Source of the DNA: VFMC01 sp044238435
GTDB taxonomy: Bacteria > Actinomycetota > Acidimicrobiia > Acidimicrobiales > Ilumatobacteraceae
Direction: 5' to 3'
Length of the DNA stretch: 19,492 nucleotides
Assembly (NCBI GenBank): GCA_044238435.1
Contig: JBIIDH010000066.1
Location: 1-19,492 of the forward strand
Shown: positions 1-7,408 of the stretch, in pieces
Position numbering within the stretch: the stretch's first letter is position 1
Layout: each line of letters opens with the position of its first letter
Made by a program: the position numbers and the translations under genes
The notes under the pieces: generated by a model
What the model was told of the DNA's origin: nothing
Seen by the model: the letters and a program-made list of their open reading frames with translations, nothing else
Database searches by the model: none

Positions 1-670
1 GGATGACGCCGATGCCGTACTGGTGCATCGTGTCGACGAAGGCGCGGAAGTCGTCGGGCGAGCCGTAGCGGGCGGTGGGCGCGTAGTAGCCGGTGACCTG
101 GTAGCCCCACGAGCCACCGAAGGGGTGTTCGGCGATGGGCAGCAGCTCCACGTGGGTGAACCCCAGCGCCTGCACGTGCTGGGCCAGCGCATGGCCCAAC
201 TCGGCGTACCCGCCCACGCCCTGGCGCCACGATCCGAGGTGCACCTCGTACACGCGCAGTGGACCGCTCGCTCGTTCGGCCGCGGCCGCCCGCCACGCCT
301 CGTCGCTCCAGCGGTACGTGCTGGCACCGGTCACCACGCTCGCGTCGGCGGGCGGGCACTCCGCGGCGCGAGCCATCGGGTCGGCCTTCATCATCTCGCG
401 CCCGTCGGCAGCCACCACGCGGTACTTGTAGCGGTGCCCGGGGGCTGCGCTGTCGCTGACCATCGCCCACACGCCCGACACACCCTGCGGGGTCAGCGCC
501 TCACCCGACCAGCCGTTCCAGTCGCCACACACCTGCACGGCGCGGGCGTTCGGCGCCCACACGGCGAAACGGGTGCGCCCATCGGCCAGCGGTACTGCGC
601 CGAGCACCTCCCACAGTCGGCGGTGCGTGCCCTCACCGAACAGATGGAGGTCGATGTCGCCGAGCAGCAC
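1..670 (-). CDS. glgB: 1,4-alpha-glucan branching enzyme (N-terminal part, cut by window edge)
   Basis: This enzyme moves glucan segments to make alpha-1,6 branches during glycogen synthesis in the cytoplasm. The 223 visible codons read as a CBM48 carbohydrate-binding module (LGDIDLHLFGEGTHRRLW, then AVWAPNARAVQVCGDWNGW) followed by the start of the GH13 barrel (VYEVHLGSWR, FTHVELLPIAEHPFGGSWGYQVTGYY). The catalytic Asp/Glu region lies off the window. The only start codon in frame after a TAG at about 700 is GTG at 670, placing the start just ahead of the CBM48 core. The extra N1 domain of the E. coli-type enzyme is therefore absent, as in shorter GlgB forms. It diverges from the glycosyltransferase at 721 and clusters with glgP. 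No Shine-Dalgarno site is seen; a TACGAT hexamer lies 8 bases upstream. Family call is firm from motifs; the start is likely. Confidence 0.93.
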   Translation of the reverse strand, partial: MLLGDIDLHLFGEGTHRRLWEVLGAVPLADGRTRFAVWAPNARAVQVCGDWNGWSGEALTPQGVSGVWAMVSDSAAPGHRYKYRVVAADGREMMKADPMARAAECPPADASVVTGASTYRWSDEAWRAAAAERASGPLRVYEVHLGSWRQGVGGYAELGHALAQHVQALGFTHVELLPIAEHPFGGSWGYQVTGYYAPTARYGSPDDFRAFVDTMHQYGIGVI

Positions 671-678
671 GAATGCCG

Positions 679-684
679 ATCGTA
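679..684 (-). promoter_or_regulatory. -10-like element TACGAT of glgB
   Basis: On the minus strand TACGAT ends 8 bases before the GTG start of glgB, so transcription would begin at or within about two bases of the start codon (leaderless or nearly so). No good -35 is visible. It sits back to back with the plus-strand element at 708-713. Confidence 0.5.
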
Positions 685-707
685 TGCCACTGCGTCGTCG
701 TGGCGAC

Positions 708-713
708 TACCGT
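708..713 (+). promoter_or_regulatory. -10-like element TACCGT of the GT4 glycosyltransferase
   Basis: TACCGT ends 7 bases before the ATG at 721 and no ribosome binding site intervenes, which fits a leaderless transcript. It supports the start at 721 over the upstream in-frame ATG at 673, which lies upstream of this element. Confidence 0.5.
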
Positions 714-720
714 CTGGCCG

Positions 721-1884
721 ATGCGCGTGGTGATGTTGTCGTGGGAGTACCCGCCGTTCGTGGTCGGCGGTATCGCTGCCCACGCCGACGGCCTGGCCCG
801 GGCGATGGTGCGTGCCGGGCACGACGTGGTGGTGCTCACGCTCCAGCGTCACGACCACGGCGCGTCGGTGGCACCCGACGACGAGGTGCTCGAGGGCGTG
901 CGCGTGCTGCGCGCCACCGCCGATCTGCCCTGGCTGCCCGATCACGATCTGGTGGCGCGCATGGCGTCGGCCAACCACCAGCTCGTGGCCCTGGCCGCGC
1001 GGCTCGGCGACTGGAAGCCCGAGGTGGTGCACGCGCACGACTGGCTGGTCGCGTGGGCAGGCGACACGTTGAAGTCGCTGTGGGGTGTGCCCCTGGTGGC
1101 CACCATCCACGCCACCGAGCGCGGCCGTCACGGTGGCCATGTGCCGCCCGGTATGCCCGCCGCCATCAACGCCGTCGAGTGGTGGCTCACGTATCAGGCT
1201 CGCGAAGTGATCGCCTGCTCGAAGTTCATGGTGCGCGAGGTGGTGAGCGGGTTCGAGTTGCCCATCGAGAAGGTGCACCTGGTGCCCAACGGTGTCGACC
1301 CGGCCGGCTGGCGCACCGACGAAGCGGCCACCGCTACACGCGAACCGCTGGTGGTGGCGTGGGGCCGGGTGCAGTACGAGAAGGGCTTCCAGGTCCTGGT
1401 GCGCGCCGTCGCCGAGCTGCGCCACAGCATCCCCGGGTTGCGGTGCGTCATCGCCGGGCGCGGCAGCTACCTGCCCGAACTGCAGACCCAGGTCGACATG
1501 GAGGGTGTGGGCGACATCGTCGACCTGGCCGGATTCGTGGCCGACGACGAACTGCGTCGCATCCTGGCCCGCGCCGGGTGCGTCATCATCCCGTCGCTGT
1601 ACGAGCCCTTCGGCATCGTCGCCCTCGAGGGCATGGCGGCCGGTGCGCCCACCATCGTGGCCCGCACCGGTGGCCTGGCCGAGATCGTCGACGGCACCGG
1701 TGGCGGCCTGCTGTTCGAGCCCGGCAACCACCACGACCTGGCGGCACGCATCAGCGAGGTGCTGGGCGACCCGGTGCTGGCCGAGTCGATGCGCACCACG
1801 GCGGCCCGCCTCATCGCCGATCACTACAGCTGGGACGCCATCGCCGCCTCCACCGTGGCCGTGTACGCCACCGCCTGCCGCTGA
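721..1884 (+). CDS. GT4-family glycosyltransferase, glycogen synthase type
   Basis: Predicted retaining glucosyltransferase (387 aa) that extends alpha-1,4-glucan, or makes maltose-1-phosphate, from a nucleotide-activated glucose in the cytoplasm. The N-terminus SWEYPPFVVGGIAAHADGLARAM (residues 7-29) is the GT4 glycine-rich acceptor/donor loop typical of actinobacterial glycogen-type GT4 enzymes. HAHDW is at 104-108, the VPNGVD segment starts at 188, and the GRVQYEKG donor-binding lysine is Lys221. The E-X7-E motif is Glu295 and Glu303 in SLYEPFGIVALEGMAAG. I chose ATG 721 because homology starts there and a -10-like element sits just upstream; a longer reading from 673 adds a Cys/Val-rich tail without family resemblance. 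Neighbours glgB and glgP make a glycogen role very likely. Whether it is GlgA-like, GlgM-like or Rv3032-like (methylglucose lipopolysaccharide) cannot be settled from motifs alone. Confidence 0.9.
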   Translation: MRVVMLSWEYPPFVVGGIAAHADGLARAMVRAGHDVVVLTLQRHDHGASVAPDDEVLEGVRVLRATADLPWLPDHDLVARMASANHQLVALAARLGDWKPEVVHAHDWLVAWAGDTLKSLWGVPLVATIHATERGRHGGHVPPGMPAAINAVEWWLTYQAREVIACSKFMVREVVSGFELPIEKVHLVPNGVDPAGWRTDEAATATREPLVVAWGRVQYEKGFQVLVRAVAELRHSIPGLRCVIAGRGSYLPELQTQVDMEGVGDIVDLAGFVADDELRRILARAGCVIIPSLYEPFGIVALEGMAAGAPTIVARTGGLAEIVDGTGGGLLFEPGNHHDLAARISEVLGDPVLAESMRTTAARLIADHYSWDAIAASTVAVYATACR

Positions 1885-1915
1885 AGGCCCCGGGACACTC
1901 TTCCGCTCGGCCAAC

Positions 1916-1921
1916 TAGCCT
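1916..1921 (+). promoter_or_regulatory. -10-like element TAGCCT of glgP
   Basis: TAGCCT ends 7 bases before the glgP ATG at 1929. It lies in the 44-base gap after the glycosyltransferase stop and suggests that glgP has its own leaderless transcript as well as possible read-through from 721. Confidence 0.45.
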
Positions 1922-1928
1922 CGACCCG

Positions 1929-4403
1929 ATGCGAGCTGTTCGCCACTTCACCGTCATCCCCGCCATCCCGCCCGCCCTGGCGGCGTTGCGGCCGTTGGCC
2001 ACCAACCTGCACTGGACGTGGGACCGCGAGACCCGCCAGCTCTTCGAACAGCTCGACCCGGCCGGCTGGCAGGCCAGCGGCCACGACCCGCTGCGCCACA
2101 TCGCCGACATCAGCCCCGAGCGCTGGGCCGAGCTGGCGGCCGACCCCGACATCGTCGCCGCCACCGCAGCCGCCAGCATGCGGCTCGACGCTGCGGTGAA
2201 CGAACCGCGCTGGTTCCAGGGCCGTCACGACTCGCGGCTGCACCTCGTCGCCTACTTCTCGCCCGAGTTCGGCATCAGCGAGACGCTGCCGCAGTACAGC
2301 GGCGGCCTGGGCGTGCTGGCCGGCGACCACCTCAAGGCCGCCAGCGACCTCGGCGTGCCCCTGGTAGCCGTGGGCCTGCTGTACGCCGAGGGCTACTTCC
2401 GCCAGCGCCTGAACGCCGACGGCTACCAGGAGGAGCGCTTCCCCCGTCTCGACCCCAGCGGCCTCGCCATCACCGACACCGGGGTGCGGGTCATCGTCGA
2501 TCTGGCAGGCGACCCGGTCACCGTGGCGGCCTGGGCGGTGCAGGTGGGCCGGGTGCGGCTGTACCTGCTCGACACCGCGGTCGACGGCAACAGCCCCGAG
2601 GGCGCCGCCGTCACCAACCGGCTGTACGGCGGCGACGCCGAGCACCGTCTCCGCCAGGAGATCATCCTCGGCATCGGTGGTGTGCGCGTGCTGCGCGCGC
2701 TGGGCCTGCATCCCGAGGTGTTCCACACCAACGAGGGCCACGCCGGGTTCCTGTCGCTCGAGCGGATCCGCGAACTGGTCACGTCGCACGCCATGTCGTT
2801 CGCCGAGGCCGTCGAGGCGGTGCGCGCCGGCGGCGTGTTCACCACCCACACACCGGTGCCCGCCGGTATCGACCGGTTCGAAGCCGACCTCATCGAGAAG
2901 TACTTCGGCACGTTCGCCACCTCGTGCGGCGTCGACCTCGAACGGCTGCTGCAACTGGGCCGCCGCCCCGACGAGGACGATTCGCGGTTCAACATGGCGG
3001 TGATGGGCCTGCGCCTCGGCGGCCGCTCGAACGGTGTCGCTCAACTGCACGGTGCGGTCAGCCGCGAGATGTTCGGCGGGCTGTGGCCCGATGTCGCGGT
3101 CGACGAGGTGCCCATCGGTGCCATCACCAACGGCGTGCACGCGCACACCTGGGTGGGCGACGGTATCGACCACCTGCTGCGCCGTTCGGTGGGCGGTATG
3201 TGGGACGGCGCCGACGCTCAGGCCTGGCAGCGGGTGCACGACCTCGACCCGACCGACGTGTGGTCGACCCGCCGGGCGGGTCGCAGCGCCCTGGTGCAGT
3301 TCGTGCGCTCGCGCCTCGGCGAGAACCTGCTCGACCCCGATGCGCTCACCATCGGCTTCGCCCGCCGCTTCGCCACCTACAAGCGCGCCACGCTGCTGCT
3401 CGGCCAGCCCGACCGGCTGCGCGAGATGCTGCTGTCGGCCGACCGGCCGGTGCAGTTCGTGTTCGCCGGCAAGGCGCACCCCGCCGACCACCCGGGCAAG
3501 GACATGATCCGCGAGATCGAGTTGTTCGCCCGCCACCTCGACGTGGGCCACCGGTTCGTGTTCGTTCCCGACTACGACATGGCCGTGGCACGCCTGATGT
3601 ACCAGGGCTGCGACGTGTGGCTGAACAACCCGCGCCGCCCACTCGAGGCGTGCGGCACCAGTGGCATGAAGGCGGCGCTGAACGGCTGCCTGAACTGCAG
3701 CATCCTCGACGGCTGGTGGGACGAGTGCTTCGACGGCCACAACGGCTGGGCCATCAACTCGGCCGACGACGACCCCGATCTGGCCCGCCGCGACCAGCGC
3801 GAGGCCACCAGCCTGTTCGGTCTGCTCGAGCGCGACATCGTGCCGCTGTTCCACCAGCGCGACACCGCCGGCATCCCGCACGGCTGGATCGACATGATGA
3901 AGCACAACTGGGCGTCGCTCGGCCCGTTCGTCACGGCGGCCCGCATGGTGCGCGACTACACCACCGAGATCTACGAGCCCGCCGCCGCCAGTGCGCAGGC
4001 CGTGGCGGCCGACGACTGGGCGCGGGCCCGCTCGCTGGCGGCGTGGAAGGCAGGTGTGATCGAGCGCTGGGGCGGGGTGCGCGTGGCAGGCGTCGATGCC
4101 GACACCAGCCCGGCCCACGAGGGCGATGTGCGGACGGCTCGTGCCCGTATCGACCTCGGTGGTGCCGGTGGCCTCGGCACCGACGAGGTGGCGGTGCAGT
4201 TGCTGCACGGCGCCATCGACTCCACCGGCGCCTTCGTCGGCCACCCCGAACACCTGCCGATGCGCCATGTGGGCGACGGCACATGGGAGGTCGACTACCG
4301 CATCGACGCCGCCGGCGCCTATGGCCTCACCGTGCGGGTACTCCCCCGCCACGACGGCCTGCTCACCCCCGTCGAACTCGGCCGCGCCACCTGGGCCGGC
4401 TGA
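1929..4403 (+). CDS. glgP: Alpha-glucan (glycogen) phosphorylase
   Basis: Pyridoxal-phosphate enzyme (824 aa) that releases glucose-1-phosphate from the non-reducing ends of alpha-1,4-glucan. The first ~100 residues (HFTVIPAIPPALAALRPLATNLHWTWD) match the DUF3417 domain that opens the short bacterial/actinobacterial GT35 phosphorylases. The GT35 core follows: AYFSPEFGISETLPQYSGGLGVLAGDH, the GVFTTHTPVPAGIDRF segment, ITNGVHAHTW, and the cofactor site EACGTSGMKAALNG. The PLP-binding lysine is Lys581. The length is normal for this subfamily. The start is ATG 1929, where homology begins; the same frame is open far upstream to 573, but only as an overlap artefact with the preceding gene. It lies 44 bases after the GT4 gene on the same strand, so synthesis and breakdown enzymes are clustered. 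It converges with the enoyl-CoA hydratase across a 202-base gap. Confidence 0.96.
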   Translation: MRAVRHFTVIPAIPPALAALRPLATNLHWTWDRETRQLFEQLDPAGWQASGHDPLRHIADISPERWAELAADPDIVAATAAASMRLDAAVNEPRWFQGRHDSRLHLVAYFSPEFGISETLPQYSGGLGVLAGDHLKAASDLGVPLVAVGLLYAEGYFRQRLNADGYQEERFPRLDPSGLAITDTGVRVIVDLAGDPVTVAAWAVQVGRVRLYLLDTAVDGNSPEGAAVTNRLYGGDAEHRLRQEIILGIGGVRVLRALGLHPEVFHTNEGHAGFLSLERIRELVTSHAMSFAEAVEAVRAGGVFTTHTPVPAGIDRFEADLIEKYFGTFATSCGVDLERLLQLGRRPDEDDSRFNMAVMGLRLGGRSNGVAQLHGAVSREMFGGLWPDVAVDEVPIGAITNGVHAHTWVGDGIDHLLRRSVGGMWDGADAQAWQRVHDLDPTDVWSTRRAGRSALVQFVRSRLGENLLDPDALTIGFARRFATYKRATLLLGQPDRLREMLLSADRPVQFVFAGKAHPADHPGKDMIREIELFARHLDVGHRFVFVPDYDMAVARLMYQGCDVWLNNPRRPLEACGTSGMKAALNGCLNCSILDGWWDECFDGHNGWAINSADDDPDLARRDQREATSLFGLLERDIVPLFHQRDTAGIPHGWIDMMKHNWASLGPFVTAARMVRDYTTEIYEPAAASAQAVAADDWARARSLAAWKAGVIERWGGVRVAGVDADTSPAHEGDVRTARARIDLGGAGGLGTDEVAVQLLHGAIDSTGAFVGHPEHLPMRHVGDGTWEVDYRIDAAGAYGLTVRVLPRHDGLLTPVELGRATWAG

Positions 4404-4605
4404 CCCCCGGGGACGCTTCACCCCACCGCCGTCCAGGCCGACACCGCCGCCCCTGCCCCCATGGCTTCGTGAGCGTGGACCACCGCCGAGGGGGTCGAGC
4501 CGCACGAAGCGGCGAGCTCCGTGCGCGTGGACCCCTGCTGGGGTGGCCCAGGCTCACGGACGGGGGGTCGAGCGGGGACGGCGAGACGACGACCGACCCG
4601 TGCGG
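4404..4605. other. Intergenic gap between convergent glgP and enoyl-CoA hydratase
   Basis: This 202-base GC-rich gap lies between two converging genes. I see no coding signal. It holds two short direct repeats, an 11-mer GGGGGTCGAGC at 4490-4500 and 4563-4573 and a 9-mer GCGTGGACC at 4473-4481 and 4525-4533, plus the small palindrome CCCCGGGG directly after the glgP stop. There is no hairpin followed by a T run, so no intrinsic terminator can be called. Confidence 0.4.
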
Positions 4606-5379
4606 CTACTTGCCGGTGAAGGAGGCTTTGCCGGGGCCGTTGGCCAGGAAGCTCTGCACGCCGATCTGCGAATCGTCGGTGTGGAACACCTCGGTGAACA
4701 ACCGGCGCTCGAGCAGCAGGCCGTCGGCCAGCGTGGCGTCGAGCCCCTCGTCGACCGCTCGCTTCACCAGCGCCTGTGCCTGCAGCGCACCACGGGCCAC
4801 CTCGGCAGCCAGCGCCAGCGCCCGCTCGTGGAGCGTCTCGTTCGGCACCACCTCGTCGGCCAGGCCGATGCGCAGCGCCTCGTCGGCCTTCACCTGGCGG
4901 CCGGTGATCATCATCTCCTTGGCCCGGCTGGCACCGACAGCTCGGGGCAGGCGCTGCGTGCCGCCGCCGCCAGGGATGATGCCCAGCAGGATCTCGGGCT
5001 GGCCGAACACGGCCTTCTCGCCGGCGATGCGGTAGTCGCACGCCAGCGCCAGCTCGCAGCCACCACCCAGCGCGTACCCGCTGACTGCGGCGATGACGAA
5101 CCGCGGGATGGCGGCCACCGCGTCGAGCGTGCTGTGGAAGCCGAGGCCGATGGTGTCGGCCTCGGCCGGACCCCCGAACTGCGAGATGTCGGCGCCGGCG
5201 GCGAAGATGCGCTCGCCACCGGTGATGACCACCGCACCGGGCGGGTTGGTCGTCAGGTCGTGGGCCACGTCGCGCAGCGCGGCCAACACCTCCTGCGACA
5301 GGGCGTTCACCTTCGGGTTGTTCAGCGTGACGACGGCGACGCCATCGTCGCGCCGCTCGCACAGCACCAGTTCCGACAT
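4606..5379 (-). CDS. Enoyl-CoA hydratase/isomerase (crotonase family)
   Basis: A 257-residue cytoplasmic crotonase-fold enzyme that probably hydrates trans-2-enoyl-CoA in fatty acid or amino acid breakdown. The oxyanion loop FAAGADISQF is at residues 59-68. The segments GYALGGGCELALACD and FGQPEILLGIIPGGGGTQRL carry both acid/base glutamates of true hydratases, here Glu109 and Glu129, so it is likely a hydratase rather than a one-glutamate isomerase. Length is normal for the family. The start is ATG 5379; a TAGCGT hexamer 7 bases upstream, in the 15-base gap after meaB, suggests a leaderless internal start in addition to operon read-through. It follows meaB and nfu on the same strand, which fits acyl-CoA metabolism feeding methylmalonyl-CoA type mutases. 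The exact substrate chain length cannot be read from sequence. Confidence 0.93.
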   Translation of the reverse strand: MSELVLCERRDDGVAVVTLNNPKVNALSQEVLAALRDVAHDLTTNPPGAVVITGGERIFAAGADISQFGGPAEADTIGLGFHSTLDAVAAIPRFVIAAVSGYALGGGCELALACDYRIAGEKAVFGQPEILLGIIPGGGGTQRLPRAVGASRAKEMMITGRQVKADEALRIGLADEVVPNETLHERALALAAEVARGALQAQALVKRAVDEGLDATLADGLLLERRLFTEVFHTDDSQIGVQSFLANGPGKASFTGK

Positions 5380-5386
5380 GGTCGGA

Positions 5387-5392
5387 ACGCTA
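5387..5392 (-). promoter_or_regulatory. -10-like element TAGCGT of the enoyl-CoA hydratase gene
   Basis: On the minus strand TAGCGT ends 7 bases before ATG 5379, inside the short meaB-hydratase gap. It is a possible internal leaderless promoter; no Shine-Dalgarno site precedes this gene. Confidence 0.4.
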
Positions 5393-5394
5393 CG

Positions 5395-6357
5395 TCAGGC
5401 GCCGACGGTGTGCAGCATCTCGTCGGCTGCGCCCCACGGGTCGAGGGTGCGGTCGATGACCTGCTGCTGCAGGCCGTCCCACCGTTCGCCGGTGGTGAGT
5501 TCGCGGGCCCGCTGTTCGAGACGACGGGCCACGATCTCGCGCAACTCCTCGCGCAGGCGGAACTCGCGGCGGCGGGCCAGTTCGCCGTTGGCCTCGATGA
5601 AGGCCCGGTGCTGCACCACGGTGTCCCACAGTTCGTCGATGCCCTTGCGCTCGGTGGCCACCACCGGGATGATGGGCGGGCGCCAGGCCTCGTGCGGCAG
5701 GTCGGACAGGTCGAGCATCTGCTCGATGTCGCGGCGGGTCTCGTCGACACCCTTGCGGTCGGCCTTGTTGATCACGAACACGTCGGCGATCTCCATCAGG
5801 CCCGCCTTGTTGGCCTGCACGCTGTCGCCCCAGCCGGGATTCAGCACCACCACGGTGGTGTCGGCCTTGCCGGCGATCTCCACCTCCACCTGGCCCACGC
5901 CCACGGTCTCGACCAGGATCCACTGGCGGCCGATGGCATCGAGCAGGCGCACGGCCTCGGGGCAGGCCAGCGACAGCCCGCCCAGGTGCCCACGGGTGGC
6001 CATCGAGCGGATGAACACACCCGGATCGGTGGCATGGTCTTGCATGCGCACCCGGTCGCCCAGGATGGCGCCGCCAGTGAACGGCGACGACGGATCGATG
6101 GCCAGCACCGCCACCTCGATGGCCATGGCACGCAGGTGCCCGATGACCGCGCTGGTGAGCGTGCTCTTGCCCGCGCCGGGGGCCCCGGTGAACCCCACCG
6201 TGTAACCGCGGCCGCCACGCGGGTAGGTGAGGCGACCGATCTCGCGGGCTTCGTCGCCACCACGCTCGATGAGCGACAGCAGGCGCGCCAACGCGCCACG
6301 GTCGCCGCCGAGGGCGGCCTCGAACAACTCGACGGGTGAGGTGCTGCGACGGCTCAT
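5395..6357 (-). CDS. meaB: MeaB/ArgK-type G3E GTPase, chaperone of B12-dependent acyl-CoA mutase
   Basis: A 320-residue GTPase of the MeaB/MMAA family, which gates cobalamin loading and protects methylmalonyl-CoA mutase (or a related isobutyryl/ethylmalonyl-CoA mutase) in the cytoplasm. The P-loop GAPGAGKST is at 58-66. The family signature DPSSPFTGGAILGDRVRM is at about 88-105, the switch region ETVGVGQ at 150-156 and the base-specificity motif NKAD at 197-200. A C-terminal dimerisation helix region follows (RRREFRLREELREIVARRLEQRA). Length is normal. The ATG at 6357 lies 6 bases after the nfu stop and 15 bases before the hydratase region, so the three genes look like one transcript. No mutase gene is in the window, so the partner must be encoded elsewhere. 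The family call is strong; the exact client mutase is unknown. Confidence 0.95.
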   Translation of the reverse strand: MSRRSTSPVELFEAALGGDRGALARLLSLIERGGDEAREIGRLTYPRGGRGYTVGFTGAPGAGKSTLTSAVIGHLRAMAIEVAVLAIDPSSPFTGGAILGDRVRMQDHATDPGVFIRSMATRGHLGGLSLACPEAVRLLDAIGRQWILVETVGVGQVEVEIAGKADTTVVVLNPGWGDSVQANKAGLMEIADVFVINKADRKGVDETRRDIEQMLDLSDLPHEAWRPPIIPVVATERKGIDELWDTVVQHRAFIEANGELARRREFRLREELREIVARRLEQRARELTTGERWDGLQQQVIDRTLDPWGAADEMLHTVGA

Positions 6358-6363
6358 CGTGCG

Positions 6364-6594
6364 TCAGTCGACGTTGATGACTTCGGTGACGCCGTCGATG
6401 CGGTCGCGCATGATGCGCTCGATGCCGGCCTTGAGAGTCTGTGTGCTGGCGGGGCAGGTGCCGCAGGCACCCACCAGGGTGACCGAGACGATGCCGGTGG
6501 TCTCGTCGACGTCGCGCAGCACGATGTCGCCCCCATCGGCCTGCAGGGCCGGTCGGATGACCTCGATCGTTTCCTCAACGCGCGTACGCAACAT
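6364..6594 (-). CDS. NifU C-terminal-domain (Nfu) iron-sulfur scaffold protein
   Basis: A 76-residue stand-alone Nfu domain that binds a [4Fe-4S] cluster between two subunits and passes it to client proteins. The family motif is VGACGTCPAS with Cys44-X-X-Cys47, preceded by IRPALQADGGDIVLRDVD, the usual N-terminal half of the domain. I chose ATG 6594 because homology begins within a few residues and GAAGG lies upstream at usable spacing; a reading from 6681 would add 29 unrelated residues and run across the start of the divergent lipoprotein gene. It is first of a likely operon with meaB and the enoyl-CoA hydratase. Why an Fe-S scaffold heads this operon is not evident; it may simply be co-transcribed housekeeping. 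Confidence 0.9.
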   Translation of the reverse strand: MLRTRVEETIEVIRPALQADGGDIVLRDVDETTGIVSVTLVGACGTCPASTQTLKAGIERIMRDRIDGVTEVINVD

Positions 6595-6643
6595 CACAGA
6601 CCTTCGGGTTCGCTGACGACTGCCATTCAACCAGCGCCACCAA

Positions 6644-6649
6644 TACGAT
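6644..6649 (+). promoter_or_regulatory. -10-like element TACGAT of the lipoprotein gene
   Basis: TACGAT ends 8 bases before ATG 6658, identical in hexamer and spacing to the glgB element at 679-684. No ribosome binding site is present between it and the start codon. Confidence 0.5.
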
Positions 6650-6657
6650 GACGACTC

Positions 6658-7227
6658 ATGGCAACCAACCTTCGGCGGCACCGCCTTCCCTCCCTGCTCA
6701 TCGGCCTCACGGCGGCACTCGGCCTCCTCGCAGCGTGCGGCGGCTCCGACGACGACACCGCCGCCACCACCACGGCCGCGGGCGACTCGGTCGCCACGTC
6801 GGCCGCTGGCGGGGCAACTGCCACCACCGCGGCACCCGTCTCGTCAATGGCCCCCACCGACAGCGCCGACGTGCCGGTGGTCACCACCGTCCCTGAGGTC
6901 ACCCCTGCCCCGGTCGATTCCAGCGACATCGTGCTGCCCCCGCCGCCCGATACCAGCGACATGCCGGTGGTCATCAGCGTCACCGTCGGTGTCGACTCGG
7001 GCGAAGACCGCATCGAGTCGGTGCCCATCGGCTCAGTGGTGTCGATCACCATCACCAACCCCGACAGCGACGACGAATTCCACCTCCATGGCTACGACCT
7101 GGGCGACAGCCAGGAAGTGGCCGCCGGCGAGTCGGTCACCTTCACGTTCACCGCCGACACCGCCGGCGAGTTCGAACTCGAGAGCCACAGCACCGAGGCA
7201 CTGCTGCTCCTGCTGCGGGTGGTGTGA
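6658..7227 (+). CDS. Secreted lipoprotein with cupredoxin-like domain
   Basis: A 189-residue predicted lipoprotein. A basic N-terminus and hydrophobic segment (residues 5-25) end in the lipobox LAAC with Cys27 as the lipidated residue. Residues 28-100 are a low-complexity Ala/Thr/Ser/Pro/Asp linker, as expected for a tether in the cell envelope. Residues 103-189 form a beta-rich domain resembling Cys-free cupredoxin-like domains of actinobacteria: FHLHGYDL carries His142 and His144, and EFELESHSTEALLLLLRV carries His177, with VAAGESVTFTFTAD between. The type 1 copper Cys is absent, so electron transfer by a blue copper site is unlikely; copper binding or a purely structural fold are both possible. 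A 58-residue membrane protein starts one base after the stop and is probably translationally coupled. Family assignment rests on my reading of the fold pattern only. Confidence 0.75.
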   Translation: MATNLRRHRLPSLLIGLTAALGLLAACGGSDDDTAATTTAAGDSVATSAAGGATATTAAPVSSMAPTDSADVPVVTTVPEVTPAPVDSSDIVLPPPPDTSDMPVVISVTVGVDSGEDRIESVPIGSVVSITITNPDSDDEFHLHGYDLGDSQEVAAGESVTFTFTADTAGEFELESHSTEALLLLLRVV

Positions 7228-7228
7228 G

Positions 7229-7405
7229 GTGGCTGCGTTGCTCGCGCACCAGGGCGGCTGGGACGAGATCCTGCTCATCGTCGGCCCCATCCTGGTGGTA
7301 GTTGGCCTGCTGCGGCTGCTGAAGAAGCGGGTCGAGCGCAACGCCGCGGCCACCACCGACTCCCCTGCCGCCGACGAACCGGCGCCGACGATCAGCGGCG
7401 ACTGA
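7229..7405 (+). CDS. Small single-span membrane protein, coupled to the cupredoxin-like lipoprotein
   Basis: A 58-residue protein starting at GTG 7229, one base after the lipoprotein TGA. The start is MAALLAHQGGWDEI, then one hydrophobic span LLIVGPILVVVGLLRLL (about residues 15-31), a basic KKRVER stop-transfer patch, and a disordered acidic Ala/Pro tail. The positive-inside rule predicts an outside N-terminus carrying His7 and Asp/Glu residues, on the same face as the lipoprotein. The short His...GG-W/V-DE-I segment ahead of one helix resembles small proteins I associate with cupredoxin/copper loci in actinobacteria, but that is recall, not a search. The last 14 bases overlap the end of murA on the other strand. 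The function is unknown; it could be an anchor or partner for the lipoprotein. Confidence 0.7.
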   Translation: MAALLAHQGGWDEILLIVGPILVVVGLLRLLKKRVERNAAATTDSPAADEPAPTISGD

Positions 7406-7408
7406 TCG
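7389..7408. repeat. Inverted repeat spanning both stop codons (small membrane protein / murA)
   Basis: CGATCAG and CTGATCG form a perfect 7-bp stem around a 6-base loop. The structure covers the murA stop (7392-7394) and the plus-strand stop (7403-7405). It could act as a bidirectional hairpin at this convergent junction, but no T run follows on either strand. Confidence 0.4.

Noticed and set aside
1824..4505. Very long open frame on the minus strand (893 codons) opposite glgP, with similar long frames at 2018-5035 and 4096-6339 on the plus strand
   Set aside because: High GC removes stop codons from all frames. These readings are His/Val/Gly or Arg/Pro-rich without any family motif, while the opposite frames encode clear GlgP, enoyl-CoA hydratase and MeaB.
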